This document shows positions 48,699-56,395 of a stretch of 64,000 nucleotides of DNA, in pieces (the first letter of the stretch is position 1; each line of letters begins with the position of its first letter). Both the position numbers and the translations under genes were made by a program. The notes under the pieces are model-generated. The model made no database searches, was not told where the DNA came from, and saw nothing but the letters and a program-made list of their open reading frames with translations. The DNA is from Cupriavidus necator N-1 (GTDB taxonomy: Bacteria; Pseudomonadota; Gammaproteobacteria; Burkholderiales; Burkholderiaceae), in NCBI RefSeq assembly GCF_000219215.1, contig NC_015723.1, positions 2,418,001 through 2,482,000 on the forward strand, written 5' to 3'.

Positions 48699-51600
48699 TC
48701 AGGCATCGATCACCAGGTCACTGGCCGGTACGGCCTGGCACGCGAGACAAATACCGGGGTCATCAGGTACCTCGCCTTGCAAGTGGTGCGCCGACCCGGA
48801 AACGATCCTGACGGCACAGCTTTCGCATTGCCCGACGCGGCATCCGCTGGGCAAGCGCACGCCACGCGCCTCGGCAAAGCCGAGCAGAGCGCCGTCCTCG
48901 GAACGCCATTGGTGGACGACCCCCGACTTGCGGAAATGCACCTGGAATGCCTGTCCGTGCTCGATCTTCGCGACAGCCGGAGAGCGAAAGATCTCCTTGT
49001 GGATATCGAAGTGCGGCACGCCTCTGGCGGCCATGCCCTCGGCGAAGGCAGTCATCATCGGGACCGGGCCGCACATGTAGATCAGCGGGCGCATGGCGAG
49101 CAGCGCTTGCGGGACCGCGTCGGCGGATACGCGCCCATGCACGTGGAAGTCGCGCCCCGCGATGTCCCCGTCAGCCGGCGCATCGTAGTAATTGATCACC
49201 GACAGCGTGGGAATCGCCGCTTCCAGTTCGCGAATCCTGCGCTTGAAGGCGTGCGTCGCACCGTTCTGGTTCGCATAGAGCAGCAGGATCCTGGGCGGCT
49301 CCGCCTGGCCGGCCAATGACTCCAGCAAGTTGATGAAAGGCGTGATGCCGATGCCGCCGGCAAGCAGCACAAGGGGCCGCGCGGTACGGGTCGGCATGAC
49401 AAAGGTGCCGCCGGGCGCGCGCAGTTCGACAACGTCGCCGACTGCGAGCTGTTGGTTGATGAACGATGAGGCGCGGCCGGACACCAGTTCACCATTGGCG
49501 AGCCGCGCCACTGTCTGTCGCACCGAGATCGAATAGCACTGGCGGTCTGCCATGATCGCGGGTCCGGTCAGCGAGTAGGACCGGATCACCTCCTGCCCCC
49601 CGCCGCCGATGAACAACCGGATGGTCGCGTGCTGGCCCGGCAGAAAGTCGGGCAGGCGGCCGCCATCGGTGGGTGCCATGTACACCGATGTGACATCGGC
49701 GGCTTCCTTGCACAGCGCCACCACGCGGAACACGCGGAAGTCCTCCCACGGCCGGCGCCGGATATCGAAAGCGGTTTCGCGCTCGATGCTGCAGCGATAG
49801 GCGCGCAACGGCGACGAGCCGCTGACCGGATCCTGGCGCTGCGCGTCGATCAACCCGTTGAAGTTGACACTGTCCGCGCCACACACGGCGAGCGGTGCTT
49901 GCCCCATCGCGTCGCAGCGTTGCCACCAGCCGTACTCGCCCACCAGCACGGCGGGATGCAGGCCCGGATCGATGCGTGCCGTGAACAATGCACTGCCGCC
50001 CGGCGTCGAGATGCGCACGGGGTCGCCGCTGCGGATGTCCCGTGCCGCGGCGGCTTCCCTGGAGATATCCAGCCGCGGCAGCATCGCCTTGCGCCGCAAA
50101 GACGCGACACCGCGCTGCTGGCTATGGCAGTAGTAGCCATTCTTCGCCGACGTCAACAAATAGGGGAACGCAGATCGCGCGGCATCTCCCTGTTCAATCG
50201 AAGGTTCCTGGTAGCCGGGCAAAGGCGAATAGCCATGCGCCAGCAGCCCTTCGGAGTACAGCTCGACCAGGCCTGTCGGCGTATTGAAAGGCCTGGCGGA
50301 TTTGCCCATGCGGTATTTCATCTCGGTGTCCTCGACCGGGATGCGAACCCCTTCTGGCTTGGCGCGTAGCGCTGCCACGGTCAGCCCCATCGGCGCGAGC
50401 ATGTAGTCCCAGCCGGCTTCCAGGCTTGCGCCGAAGAATGCTTCCTGCAGCCCGATGCGCGCCGCCAGCGCAAACACAATCTCGTTGTCCGAACGCGCCT
50501 CGCCGCGCGGCGGGACCATGCGCTGACGCAGCTGCACCAACTTCTCAGCCTCGGCAGAAACCTCGAAGCCGATGCGCAGCCCCTCGCGTTCCCATGGCGT
50601 GCTCACGGGCAGCAGGATGTCCGCATACTTCGCGCTCGGATTTTCAAAGAGATCGCAATGCACGTAGAACGGCAGCGCGCGCAGTGCCCGCTCCCCCATT
50701 GCCACATCCGGCTGCGAGAGCAGCGGATTCGTGCCGAACGCGATCAGCGTCGTCACCGCATAGGGCTTCTTGTCGGTAATGGCGCGATACAGGTCGCGCG
50801 CGGTGATCCAGCCCTGCGCGGGCGGCCCCAGCGGGCGTTCTGACAATCCCAGGGCCTTGCGCCCCTGCTCCGGACTCAGCAGGTCCAGGCGGCTCACCGC
50901 ATTGAACGGCGGCTTCTGGTAAATGCGGTTGCCACCGCGCCGGTCGAAGCTGCCCGTCAGGGCGTAGAGGCAGGCAATCGCACGCTCGGTCTGCGTGGCG
51001 TTCTCATGCTGCCCGACGCCGGACCAGGCGTGATAGGCAACGCGCCGTGCCGTGCCGATCATGCTCGCGGCATGGCGGATATCGCCCTCCGGAATCCACG
51101 TCAGCCGGGCCGCGCGATCGGCGGGATAGCGCGCGCATTCCGCCGCATAGAGCTCGAACGCCGGCTGGCACATCAGCATGGACTGGTCATGGCGATCGCC
51201 AACGGTCACCTCAAAGGTTCCGCGCAGCGCGATGCGGCCGGGAACATGGCACTGGCCGCCCGCCGGCACGGCCATGCGCTGGTGGGCGTCCCAGACGACA
51301 AAGGCGTCTGTCTGCCCGATACCGATGTCGCGCCCGCGCAGGAAGGCGCCATTGTCCTTGCGTACCAGCAGCGGACCGTTGGTCCATTGCCGCACGAAAT
51401 CGATATCGAAGGCATTGGCCTCGATCAGCAGGTTGGCCAATGCCATGGCCAGCGCGGCATCGCTGCCAGGTTTCACACGCAGCCATTGATCGGCTTCTTC
51501 CGCCAGTCCGGTCTGCCGCGGGTCGACCACGATCAGCCTGGCGCCGGCGGCCCGTCCGGCGCCGATTGCCTCTGCCTGCGACAGCCACGTGTTGGCGGGA

Positions 51601-52127
51601 TTGTGTCCCCACAGAAGAATCAGTTCGGCATTGCGGTAATCCGCCGTCGGCATCCCGCAGCCAAAGGTAAAGGCATGCGCGAAGTCCTTGTGCCAGTTGC
51701 AGATCTCGGTGGCGTAGCAGATGTTGGGGCTGCCGTAGAGGCGGACGAAACGCTCGATCCAGTCGATGCTGTCCGACAGCGCCGTGCCACTGGGTGTGGT
51801 CACGGCGAAGGCAACCGACTCCGCACCCAGCGTGGTGCGCGCCTCGATCAGGCGCGCCGCGATCTGATCGAGCGCCTCCTCCCATGAAATGCGCACCCAC
51901 CCTGGATCCGCTGCGTCTTTTGGGTTCGTCCTGCGCATCGGATGCAACAGCCGCTCGGCGCTGTGCACGAGTTCGGGCGCTGCCTTTCCCTTGAGGCACA
52001 TCGCCTTGCCCGTGGGGTGTTCGCCATCCGGGCGGACCGCAACGAGGGTGTCTCCGTTCACGACATTGATCGTTCCGCAGCGGGAACGACACAGCGTGCA
52101 AAACCCCTTCTTTTCGACTTCGCTCAT
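48699..52127 (-). CDS. Molybdopterin oxidoreductase fused to a flavin reductase and a [2Fe-2S] ferredoxin
   Basis: A 1142-residue three-part enzyme. Residues 1-785 are a DMSO-reductase superfamily (bis-MGD) catalytic chain: a [4Fe-4S] set Cys10, Cys13, Cys17 and Cys44, a likely Mo-ligand Cys143 (ATEICNWHKDF), and the later MGD-binding blocks. Residues about 790-1040 are a phthalate-dioxygenase-reductase-like FAD/FMN and NAD module (RSYSLTG, GGIGITPF near 924, CGPVPMM). The tail is a plant-type ferredoxin with Cys1096-X4-Cys1101-X2-Cys1104 and Cys1127 or Cys1130. There is no Tat signal, so it is cytosolic. It resembles neither a classic formate dehydrogenase (no Cys-His pair) nor NasA. Start ATG 52127 follows GGAAG. 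Substrate unknown. Confidence 0.9.
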   Translation of the reverse strand: MSEVEKKGFCTLCRSRCGTINVVNGDTLVAVRPDGEHPTGKAMCLKGKAAPELVHSAERLLHPMRRTNPKDAADPGWVRISWEEALDQIAARLIEARTTLGAESVAFAVTTPSGTALSDSIDWIERFVRLYGSPNICYATEICNWHKDFAHAFTFGCGMPTADYRNAELILLWGHNPANTWLSQAEAIGAGRAAGARLIVVDPRQTGLAEEADQWLRVKPGSDAALAMALANLLIEANAFDIDFVRQWTNGPLLVRKDNGAFLRGRDIGIGQTDAFVVWDAHQRMAVPAGGQCHVPGRIALRGTFEVTVGDRHDQSMLMCQPAFELYAAECARYPADRAARLTWIPEGDIRHAASMIGTARRVAYHAWSGVGQHENATQTERAIACLYALTGSFDRRGGNRIYQKPPFNAVSRLDLLSPEQGRKALGLSERPLGPPAQGWITARDLYRAITDKKPYAVTTLIAFGTNPLLSQPDVAMGERALRALPFYVHCDLFENPSAKYADILLPVSTPWEREGLRIGFEVSAEAEKLVQLRQRMVPPRGEARSDNEIVFALAARIGLQEAFFGASLEAGWDYMLAPMGLTVAALRAKPEGVRIPVEDTEMKYRMGKSARPFNTPTGLVELYSEGLLAHGYSPLPGYQEPSIEQGDAARSAFPYLLTSAKNGYYCHSQQRGVASLRRKAMLPRLDISREAAAARDIRSGDPVRISTPGGSALFTARIDPGLHPAVLVGEYGWWQRCDAMGQAPLAVCGADSVNFNGLIDAQRQDPVSGSSPLRAYRCSIERETAFDIRRRPWEDFRVFRVVALCKEAADVTSVYMAPTDGGRLPDFLPGQHATIRLFIGGGGQEVIRSYSLTGPAIMADRQCYSISVRQTVARLANGELVSGRASSFINQQLAVGDVVELRAPGGTFVMPTRTARPLVLLAGGIGITPFINLLESLAGQAEPPRILLLYANQNGATHAFKRRIRELEAAIPTLSVINYYDAPADGDIAGRDFHVHGRVSADAVPQALLAMRPLIYMCGPVPMMTAFAEGMAARGVPHFDIHKEIFRSPAVAKIEHGQAFQVHFRKSGVVHQWRSEDGALLGFAEARGVRLPSGCRVGQCESCAVRIVSGSAHHLQGEVPDDPGICLACQAVPASDLVIDA

Positions 52128-52158
52128 CGCCACTTCCAGCAACTTGTATTTGTGCTGG

Positions 52159-52172
52159 ATGCTAGCTAGCAT
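52159..52172. promoter_or_regulatory. 14-base palindrome in the LysR/Mo-enzyme gap
   Basis: ATGCTAGCTAGCAT is a perfect palindrome in the 96 bases between the divergent Mo-enzyme and LysR genes, 32 bases before the former. It satisfies the LysR T-N11-A rule. It lies in the only AT-rich part of the neighbourhood. Confidence 0.5.
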
Positions 52173-52223
52173 GGGGCGATATAGCTAATTCATAGTTCTG
52201 ACATTGCAATATCGGAAAAATCG

Positions 52224-53132
52224 ATGCTCCCAACCTTGAAACAGATACAGCACTTTGTGGCGATTGCTGAGACGGGCCAGGTATCGAGAGCGGCGCAACG
52301 CTGCAATGTTTCGCAATCGTCCATGACCGCCTCACTCAAGGGATTGGAAGACGTCGTAGGCGCCCCGCTGTTCTCCCGGCACGCAGCCGGCGTAAAGCTG
52401 ACCGCGGCCGGCATCCGCTTCCTGCGGCATGCCCAGCAGATCGAGGCTGCGGTACGGGATGCCGTCAGCGCTGCGGCGGTGACCCCCAGCACGGTGACAG
52501 GCGCCATCCGCCTCGGTGTCACCGAAACCATCACGGCGTACGTGCTGCCCAAGCTGCTGCCGGCGCTTGAACAAAAGTTTCCGCTACTCGAACTCGAAAT
52601 CCTGGAAAGGCCTCGCGGCGATATCGAGGCCGATATCCAGGCCGGCAAGCTCGACCTGGCATTGCTGCTGGTTTCCAACCTGCCGGAGATGCATCACATC
52701 GGCTGCGAAACCCTGCTTCGATCGCCGCGGCAACTCTGGGGCCATCCTGACCATCCTCTGATGCAGCTCGAGCAGATTAGCCTGACGGACGTGGCGCGGC
52801 ACGACTACATACTGCTCGACATGGACGAGCATATTGCCACCGTGATCAAGTACTGGAGGCAGTACGGGCTCACGCCGAGCGTCCGCCTGCAAAGCTGCTC
52901 GATCGAAGCCGTCCGCAGCCTGGTAGCGGCGGGACGCGGCGTCTCCATCCTGTCCGATCTGGTCTACCGGCTGTGGTCACTGGAGGGCCAGCGCATCCTG
53001 CGCCGCAGCCTTTCCGACCGGGTCCCATCCATGGACGTCGGCCTGATCTGGAGACTCGATCCAGGACCTGACGAGCACACGCATGCGCTGCGGGAGTTCC
53101 TGAGGATCGCGCTGCTGGAGACCATGCGTTAG
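52224..53132 (+). CDS. LysR-family regulator of the Mo-enzyme operon
   Basis: LysR-type regulator of 302 residues. The helix-turn-helix is TLKQIQHFVAIAETGQVSRAAQRCNVSQSSMTASLKGLEDVVGAPLFSRH; the effector domain begins GAIRLGVTETITAYVLPKLLPALEQKFP. The AbgR/HcaR-like pattern HPDHPLMQLEQISLTDVARHDYILLDMDEH is seen around 190. It is divergent from the Mo-enzyme/OCD/AtoE operon, its likely target. It converges with norB, separated by a terminator. Confidence 0.88.
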   Translation: MLPTLKQIQHFVAIAETGQVSRAAQRCNVSQSSMTASLKGLEDVVGAPLFSRHAAGVKLTAAGIRFLRHAQQIEAAVRDAVSAAAVTPSTVTGAIRLGVTETITAYVLPKLLPALEQKFPLLELEILERPRGDIEADIQAGKLDLALLLVSNLPEMHHIGCETLLRSPRQLWGHPDHPLMQLEQISLTDVARHDYILLDMDEHIATVIKYWRQYGLTPSVRLQSCSIEAVRSLVAAGRGVSILSDLVYRLWSLEGQRILRRSLSDRVPSMDVGLIWRLDPGPDEHTHALREFLRIALLETMR

Positions 53133-53142
53133 ACGTGTTGGC

Positions 53143-53176
53143 AAAAAAAGCAGCCCGCCGCGTACCCCCGGCGGGC
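53143..53176 (-). terminator. Rho-independent terminator of norB
   Basis: On the minus strand a stem GCCCGCCG/CGGCGGGC (53153-53160 with 53169-53176, eight-base loop) is followed by TGC and a run of seven T (complement of 53143-53149). It lies about 30 bases after the norB stop. Confidence 0.75.
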
Positions 53177-53204
53177 CAAGCATTGCTTCTCGTTAAACCG
53201 GCCG

Positions 53205-55493
53205 TCAGCGCACCGCCGTCTTCATCCGCGCCGGCACCGCATCCGCCGCCAGCGGCGTCCGATTCGCCAGCCCCAGCACCACCTGCCAGGCAAACGACAC
53301 CGCGCCGACGATAAACACCACGTCGCCGAAGGTGCGCACCCAGCGCAGGGTCTGCAGGATGGGCTGCTGCATGAATTCCTCACTGCGCGCATACCAGGTG
53401 CCATGCTCCACGCTGGCCAGGAACTGGATGATGCCGATCGGCAGCAGGCTGGTGCCGATCATCAGCACCAGGCCGATGTTCAGCCCCCAGAAGGCGGTCT
53501 TCATCAGTGTTGGGCTGAGCCGGTAGGCCGGACGCACGTAGCGCAGCACCAGCAGCGTGAAGCCCAGCGCCAGGAACCCGTACACCCCGAACAGCGCGGC
53601 ATGGGCGTGCACTGGCGTGGTGTTCTGCCCCTGGATGTAGTACAGCGCGATCGGCGGGTTGATCATGAAGCCGAACACCCCGGCGCCCAGCATGTTCCAG
53701 AACGCCACCGCGACAAAGCACATCAGCGGCCACTTCAGGTCTGCCATCCACGGCGCGCGCTGCTTCAGGCTCCAGTTCTCCCAGGCTTCATGGCCCAGCA
53801 CGATCAGCGGCACCACTTCCAGCGCGCTGAATGCGGCGCCCACCGCCATCACTGGCGTCGTGGTGCCGGCAAAGTACAGGTGATGGAAGGTGCCGGGAAT
53901 GCCTCCGAGCATGAACAGCGAGGCCGAGGCCAGGCTGGCGGCCGTTGCCATCGGGCGCGACACCAGGCCCAGCGTGGAGAAGATGAAGGCCAGCGCGGTG
54001 GTGGCAAAGACTTCGAAGAAGCCTTCCACCCACAGGTGCACCACCCACCAGCGCCAGTACTCCATCACCGTCAGGCTGGTACGTTCGCCGTAGGCCAGGC
54101 CCGCGCCGTAGAACAGGCCGATCGCCACCACCGACGAGGTCAGCAGCGCCAGCAGGTTGCGGTCGGTGCCGCGCGCGCGCAGCGCCGGCAGGATGCCGCG
54201 CATCATCAACACCAGCCAGATCAGGATGCCGGCGAACTTGCCGATCTGCCACAGCCGGCCCAGGTCGACATACTCATAGCCCTGGTGGCCCAGCCAGAAG
54301 TTCAGGTGGGCCGGCAGCTTCTGCGCGATCGCCAGGTAGTTGCCGGTGAACGATCCCACCACCACGACCACCAGTGCCCAGAACAGGATGTCCACGCCCA
54401 GGCGCTGGTACTTCGGGTCCTTACCGCCGTTGATCAGCGGCGCGAGGAACAGGCCCGCGGCCAGGAAGCCGGTGGCGATCCAGAACAGCGCGCTCTGGAT
54501 ATGCCAGGTTCGCACCAGTGCGTACGGGAACCACTGCGAGACGTCGATGCCGTAGAACTTCTGGCCCTCGACGGTGTAGTGCGCGGTAAAGCCGCCCAGC
54601 AACACCTGGAACACGAACAGCGCCACCACCAGGAACAGGTACTTGCCGAGCGCGCGCTGCGACGGCGTCAGCGCCACGGACAGCAGCGGATCGCGCGCCG
54701 GCGCCTGCGGCGGCGCATCTTCCTTGCCGCGCAGGAAGGCCCACGCCCATACCAGGAAGCCGACCCCGGCCAGCAGCACCACCACGCTGATCACCGACCA
54801 CACCACGTTCTCGCTGGTGGGCTGGTTGCCGATCAGCGGTTCATGCGGCCAGTTGTTGGTGTAGGTGGCTTCGTGCCCCGGGCGCGCGGTCGATGCGGCC
54901 CACGCGGTCCAGAAGAAGAAGTGCGTGAGTTGTTCGCGACGCTCGGCGCTGGGCAGCGTGTTCTCCTTCATCGCGTAGTGCTCGCGCGTGGTGTGCAGCG
55001 CGGGCGCATCGGAGAAGAGCTTGTCGTAGTAGGCGGCTGTATTGGCAATGGCCTGCGCGCGGCGCTTCGACACAGTCAGTACCTTGGTGGCCGGATCGGC
55101 GGCATTGCCGCGGTACTCGGTGCGCAGCTGCTCGCGCAGCGCGGCCTGCGCCGGCGCGTCAAGTTGCGCATAGGGCCGGCCGTAGGCGTCCTGCGCGGCC
55201 AGCTCCAGCCACGCGGTCAGTTCGCGGTGCAGCCAGTCGGCGGTCCAGTCCGGCGCCTGGTAGGCGCCGTGGCCCCAGATGGAGCCAAGCTGCATGCCGC
55301 CCACGGACTGCCAGGCGGTCTGGCCGTCGAGGATCTCTTCACCGGTGAAGAGCGTGCGGCCCTCGGTCGTGACGACCTTGGCCGGCATTGGCGGGGCCTG
55401 CCGGTACACCTCGACGCCGTAGTAGCCGAGCAGGGAGAACGTGACCGCCAGCACGGCGATCAGCAGGAACCAGAGTCTGCGGTAGGAACCCAT
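53205..55493 (-). CDS. norB: Quinol-dependent nitric oxide reductase NorB (qNor)
   Basis: Single-chain NO reductase, 762 residues, taking electrons from quinol to reduce NO to N2O. The first about 260 residues are the extra N-terminal part found in qNor: a membrane segment (8-30) and the periplasmic domain with ILDGQTAWQSVGGMQLGSIWGHGAYQAPDWTADWLHREL. Then follow about 12 membrane segments with haem-copper motifs HIQSALFWIATGF, GYEYVDLGRLWQ, VVHLWVEGFFEVFATT (binuclear centre His and Glu) and FHHLYFAGTTTPVMAVG. No separate NorC is needed. It lies 34 bases after norA in the same transcript and ends at a strong terminator. Confidence 0.96.
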   Translation of the reverse strand: MGSYRRLWFLLIAVLAVTFSLLGYYGVEVYRQAPPMPAKVVTTEGRTLFTGEEILDGQTAWQSVGGMQLGSIWGHGAYQAPDWTADWLHRELTAWLELAAQDAYGRPYAQLDAPAQAALREQLRTEYRGNAADPATKVLTVSKRRAQAIANTAAYYDKLFSDAPALHTTREHYAMKENTLPSAERREQLTHFFFWTAWAASTARPGHEATYTNNWPHEPLIGNQPTSENVVWSVISVVVLLAGVGFLVWAWAFLRGKEDAPPQAPARDPLLSVALTPSQRALGKYLFLVVALFVFQVLLGGFTAHYTVEGQKFYGIDVSQWFPYALVRTWHIQSALFWIATGFLAAGLFLAPLINGGKDPKYQRLGVDILFWALVVVVVGSFTGNYLAIAQKLPAHLNFWLGHQGYEYVDLGRLWQIGKFAGILIWLVLMMRGILPALRARGTDRNLLALLTSSVVAIGLFYGAGLAYGERTSLTVMEYWRWWVVHLWVEGFFEVFATTALAFIFSTLGLVSRPMATAASLASASLFMLGGIPGTFHHLYFAGTTTPVMAVGAAFSALEVVPLIVLGHEAWENWSLKQRAPWMADLKWPLMCFVAVAFWNMLGAGVFGFMINPPIALYYIQGQNTTPVHAHAALFGVYGFLALGFTLLVLRYVRPAYRLSPTLMKTAFWGLNIGLVLMIGTSLLPIGIIQFLASVEHGTWYARSEEFMQQPILQTLRWVRTFGDVVFIVGAVSFAWQVVLGLANRTPLAADAVPARMKTAVR

Positions 55494-55527
55494 GATGCGA
55501 AGTCGTTGGTTATGGTGGCGGGAGGGC

Positions 55528-56244
55528 TCAGGCGTGCGTCGAGCAACCGCATCCGGTGGCTTGCGCGGCGGCGGGTGCCGTGGTGATCTCGAACAGCACG
55601 TTGTTTTCCAGGTGGATGTGTTCCATCAGGTCTTCGCGCAGCGTGCGCAGGCCCAGGTAGAGCGCGCGCCAGGTATTGCAGGCCGCGCGCGGCAGCGTGA
55701 TGTCGTTGGTCAGCGCCGCCAGCCGCTGCAAGGCCACGCCGTGGTCGTCATGCTCGGCGCGCATCACCATGATCGGCCGGCCCGCGGCGGCATGCAGGCC
55801 GCGCGACAACATCGGGAACAGCACCTGCTCTTCCTTCTGCATATGCATTTCCAGCTCGCCCAGCATCTCGCTCAGGTGGTCGGCCAGGCCAAGCGGGCAA
55901 TCGGGCCGGTCACCGTGCACCTGCTCTACGCGCCGCGCCAGGCGGATCAGCTCGGGCAACTGCTCGCGATGGCGCGCATGGAAGCGCGTGAGGATATGGT
56001 CGATCAGCTCGGCCGGCGCCGCCGTGTTCCAGTCCTGCGCCGACGGCCCGGTTTCGTCCTGCAGCGCACGCAGCCGGGCGTCGATGGTGCCGACGGCAGC
56101 CGCATCGAGACCCTTTTGCTGCGCGGCGTCGCGCAGGGTCTGCTTGCCCCCGCAGCAGAAGTCCAGCCCGTAGTCGTGGAAGATCCGGGTGGCACCGGGG
56201 ATCAGACGGGCCAGTTGGCCAAGCGAGTGGTCCTGCAAAGTCAT
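55528..56244 (-). CDS. norA: NO-linked di-iron protein NorA (RIC/YtfE/ScdA family)
   Basis: Di-iron hemerythrin-like protein of 238 residues of the RIC/YtfE/DnrN family. The ScdA-type N-terminus holds FHDYGLDFCCGGKQTLRDAA; the hemerythrin-like domain (about 80-220) has several conserved His and Glu (HARHREQLPELI, HMQKEEQVLFP, EHDDHG, EHIHLENNVLF); the C-terminus ends in CGCSTHA. In R. eutropha the homologue NorA is co-transcribed with norB, binds NO and lowers cytoplasmic NO; repair of damaged iron-sulfur clusters is proposed for relatives. It begins the norAB operon, under the sigma-54 promoter and NorR sites. Confidence 0.93.
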   Translation of the reverse strand: MTLQDHSLGQLARLIPGATRIFHDYGLDFCCGGKQTLRDAAQQKGLDAAAVGTIDARLRALQDETGPSAQDWNTAAPAELIDHILTRFHARHREQLPELIRLARRVEQVHGDRPDCPLGLADHLSEMLGELEMHMQKEEQVLFPMLSRGLHAAAGRPIMVMRAEHDDHGVALQRLAALTNDITLPRAACNTWRALYLGLRTLREDLMEHIHLENNVLFEITTAPAAAQATGCGCSTHA

Positions 56245-56284
56245 GATGGTTGCTCCGTGTCGAAGTTATGCCTGCATGACTTAC

Positions 56285-56298
56285 GCGAGGAGCGTGCC
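56285..56298 (-). promoter_or_regulatory. Sigma-54 promoter of norAB
   Basis: On the minus strand GGCACGCTCCTCGC gives the -24 GG and -12 GC with ten bases between, close to the sigma-54 consensus TGGCAC-N5-TTGC. A transcript would start near 56273, about 29 bases before norA. The NorR sites lie 40-110 bases upstream, right for an enhancer. Confidence 0.75.
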
Positions 56299-56338
56299 TG
56301 AAAAAAACCTATCCGGATCAATGACTTGAAACAGTGAT

Positions 56339-56395
56339 GGTGATTAATACCTTATACTTCTCGTGGTACTAATTACCCTGACGGTGTTTTTCACC
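56339..56395. promoter_or_regulatory. Three NorR enhancer sites (GGT-N7-ACC)
   Basis: GGT-N7-ACC occurs three times: 56339-56351, 56365-56377 and 56383-56395, all with AT-rich cores. This is the motif established for NorR in R. eutropha, and three sites are the known number. The last one ends directly before the norR ATG, so NorR binding probably limits its own expression. Confidence 0.88.
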
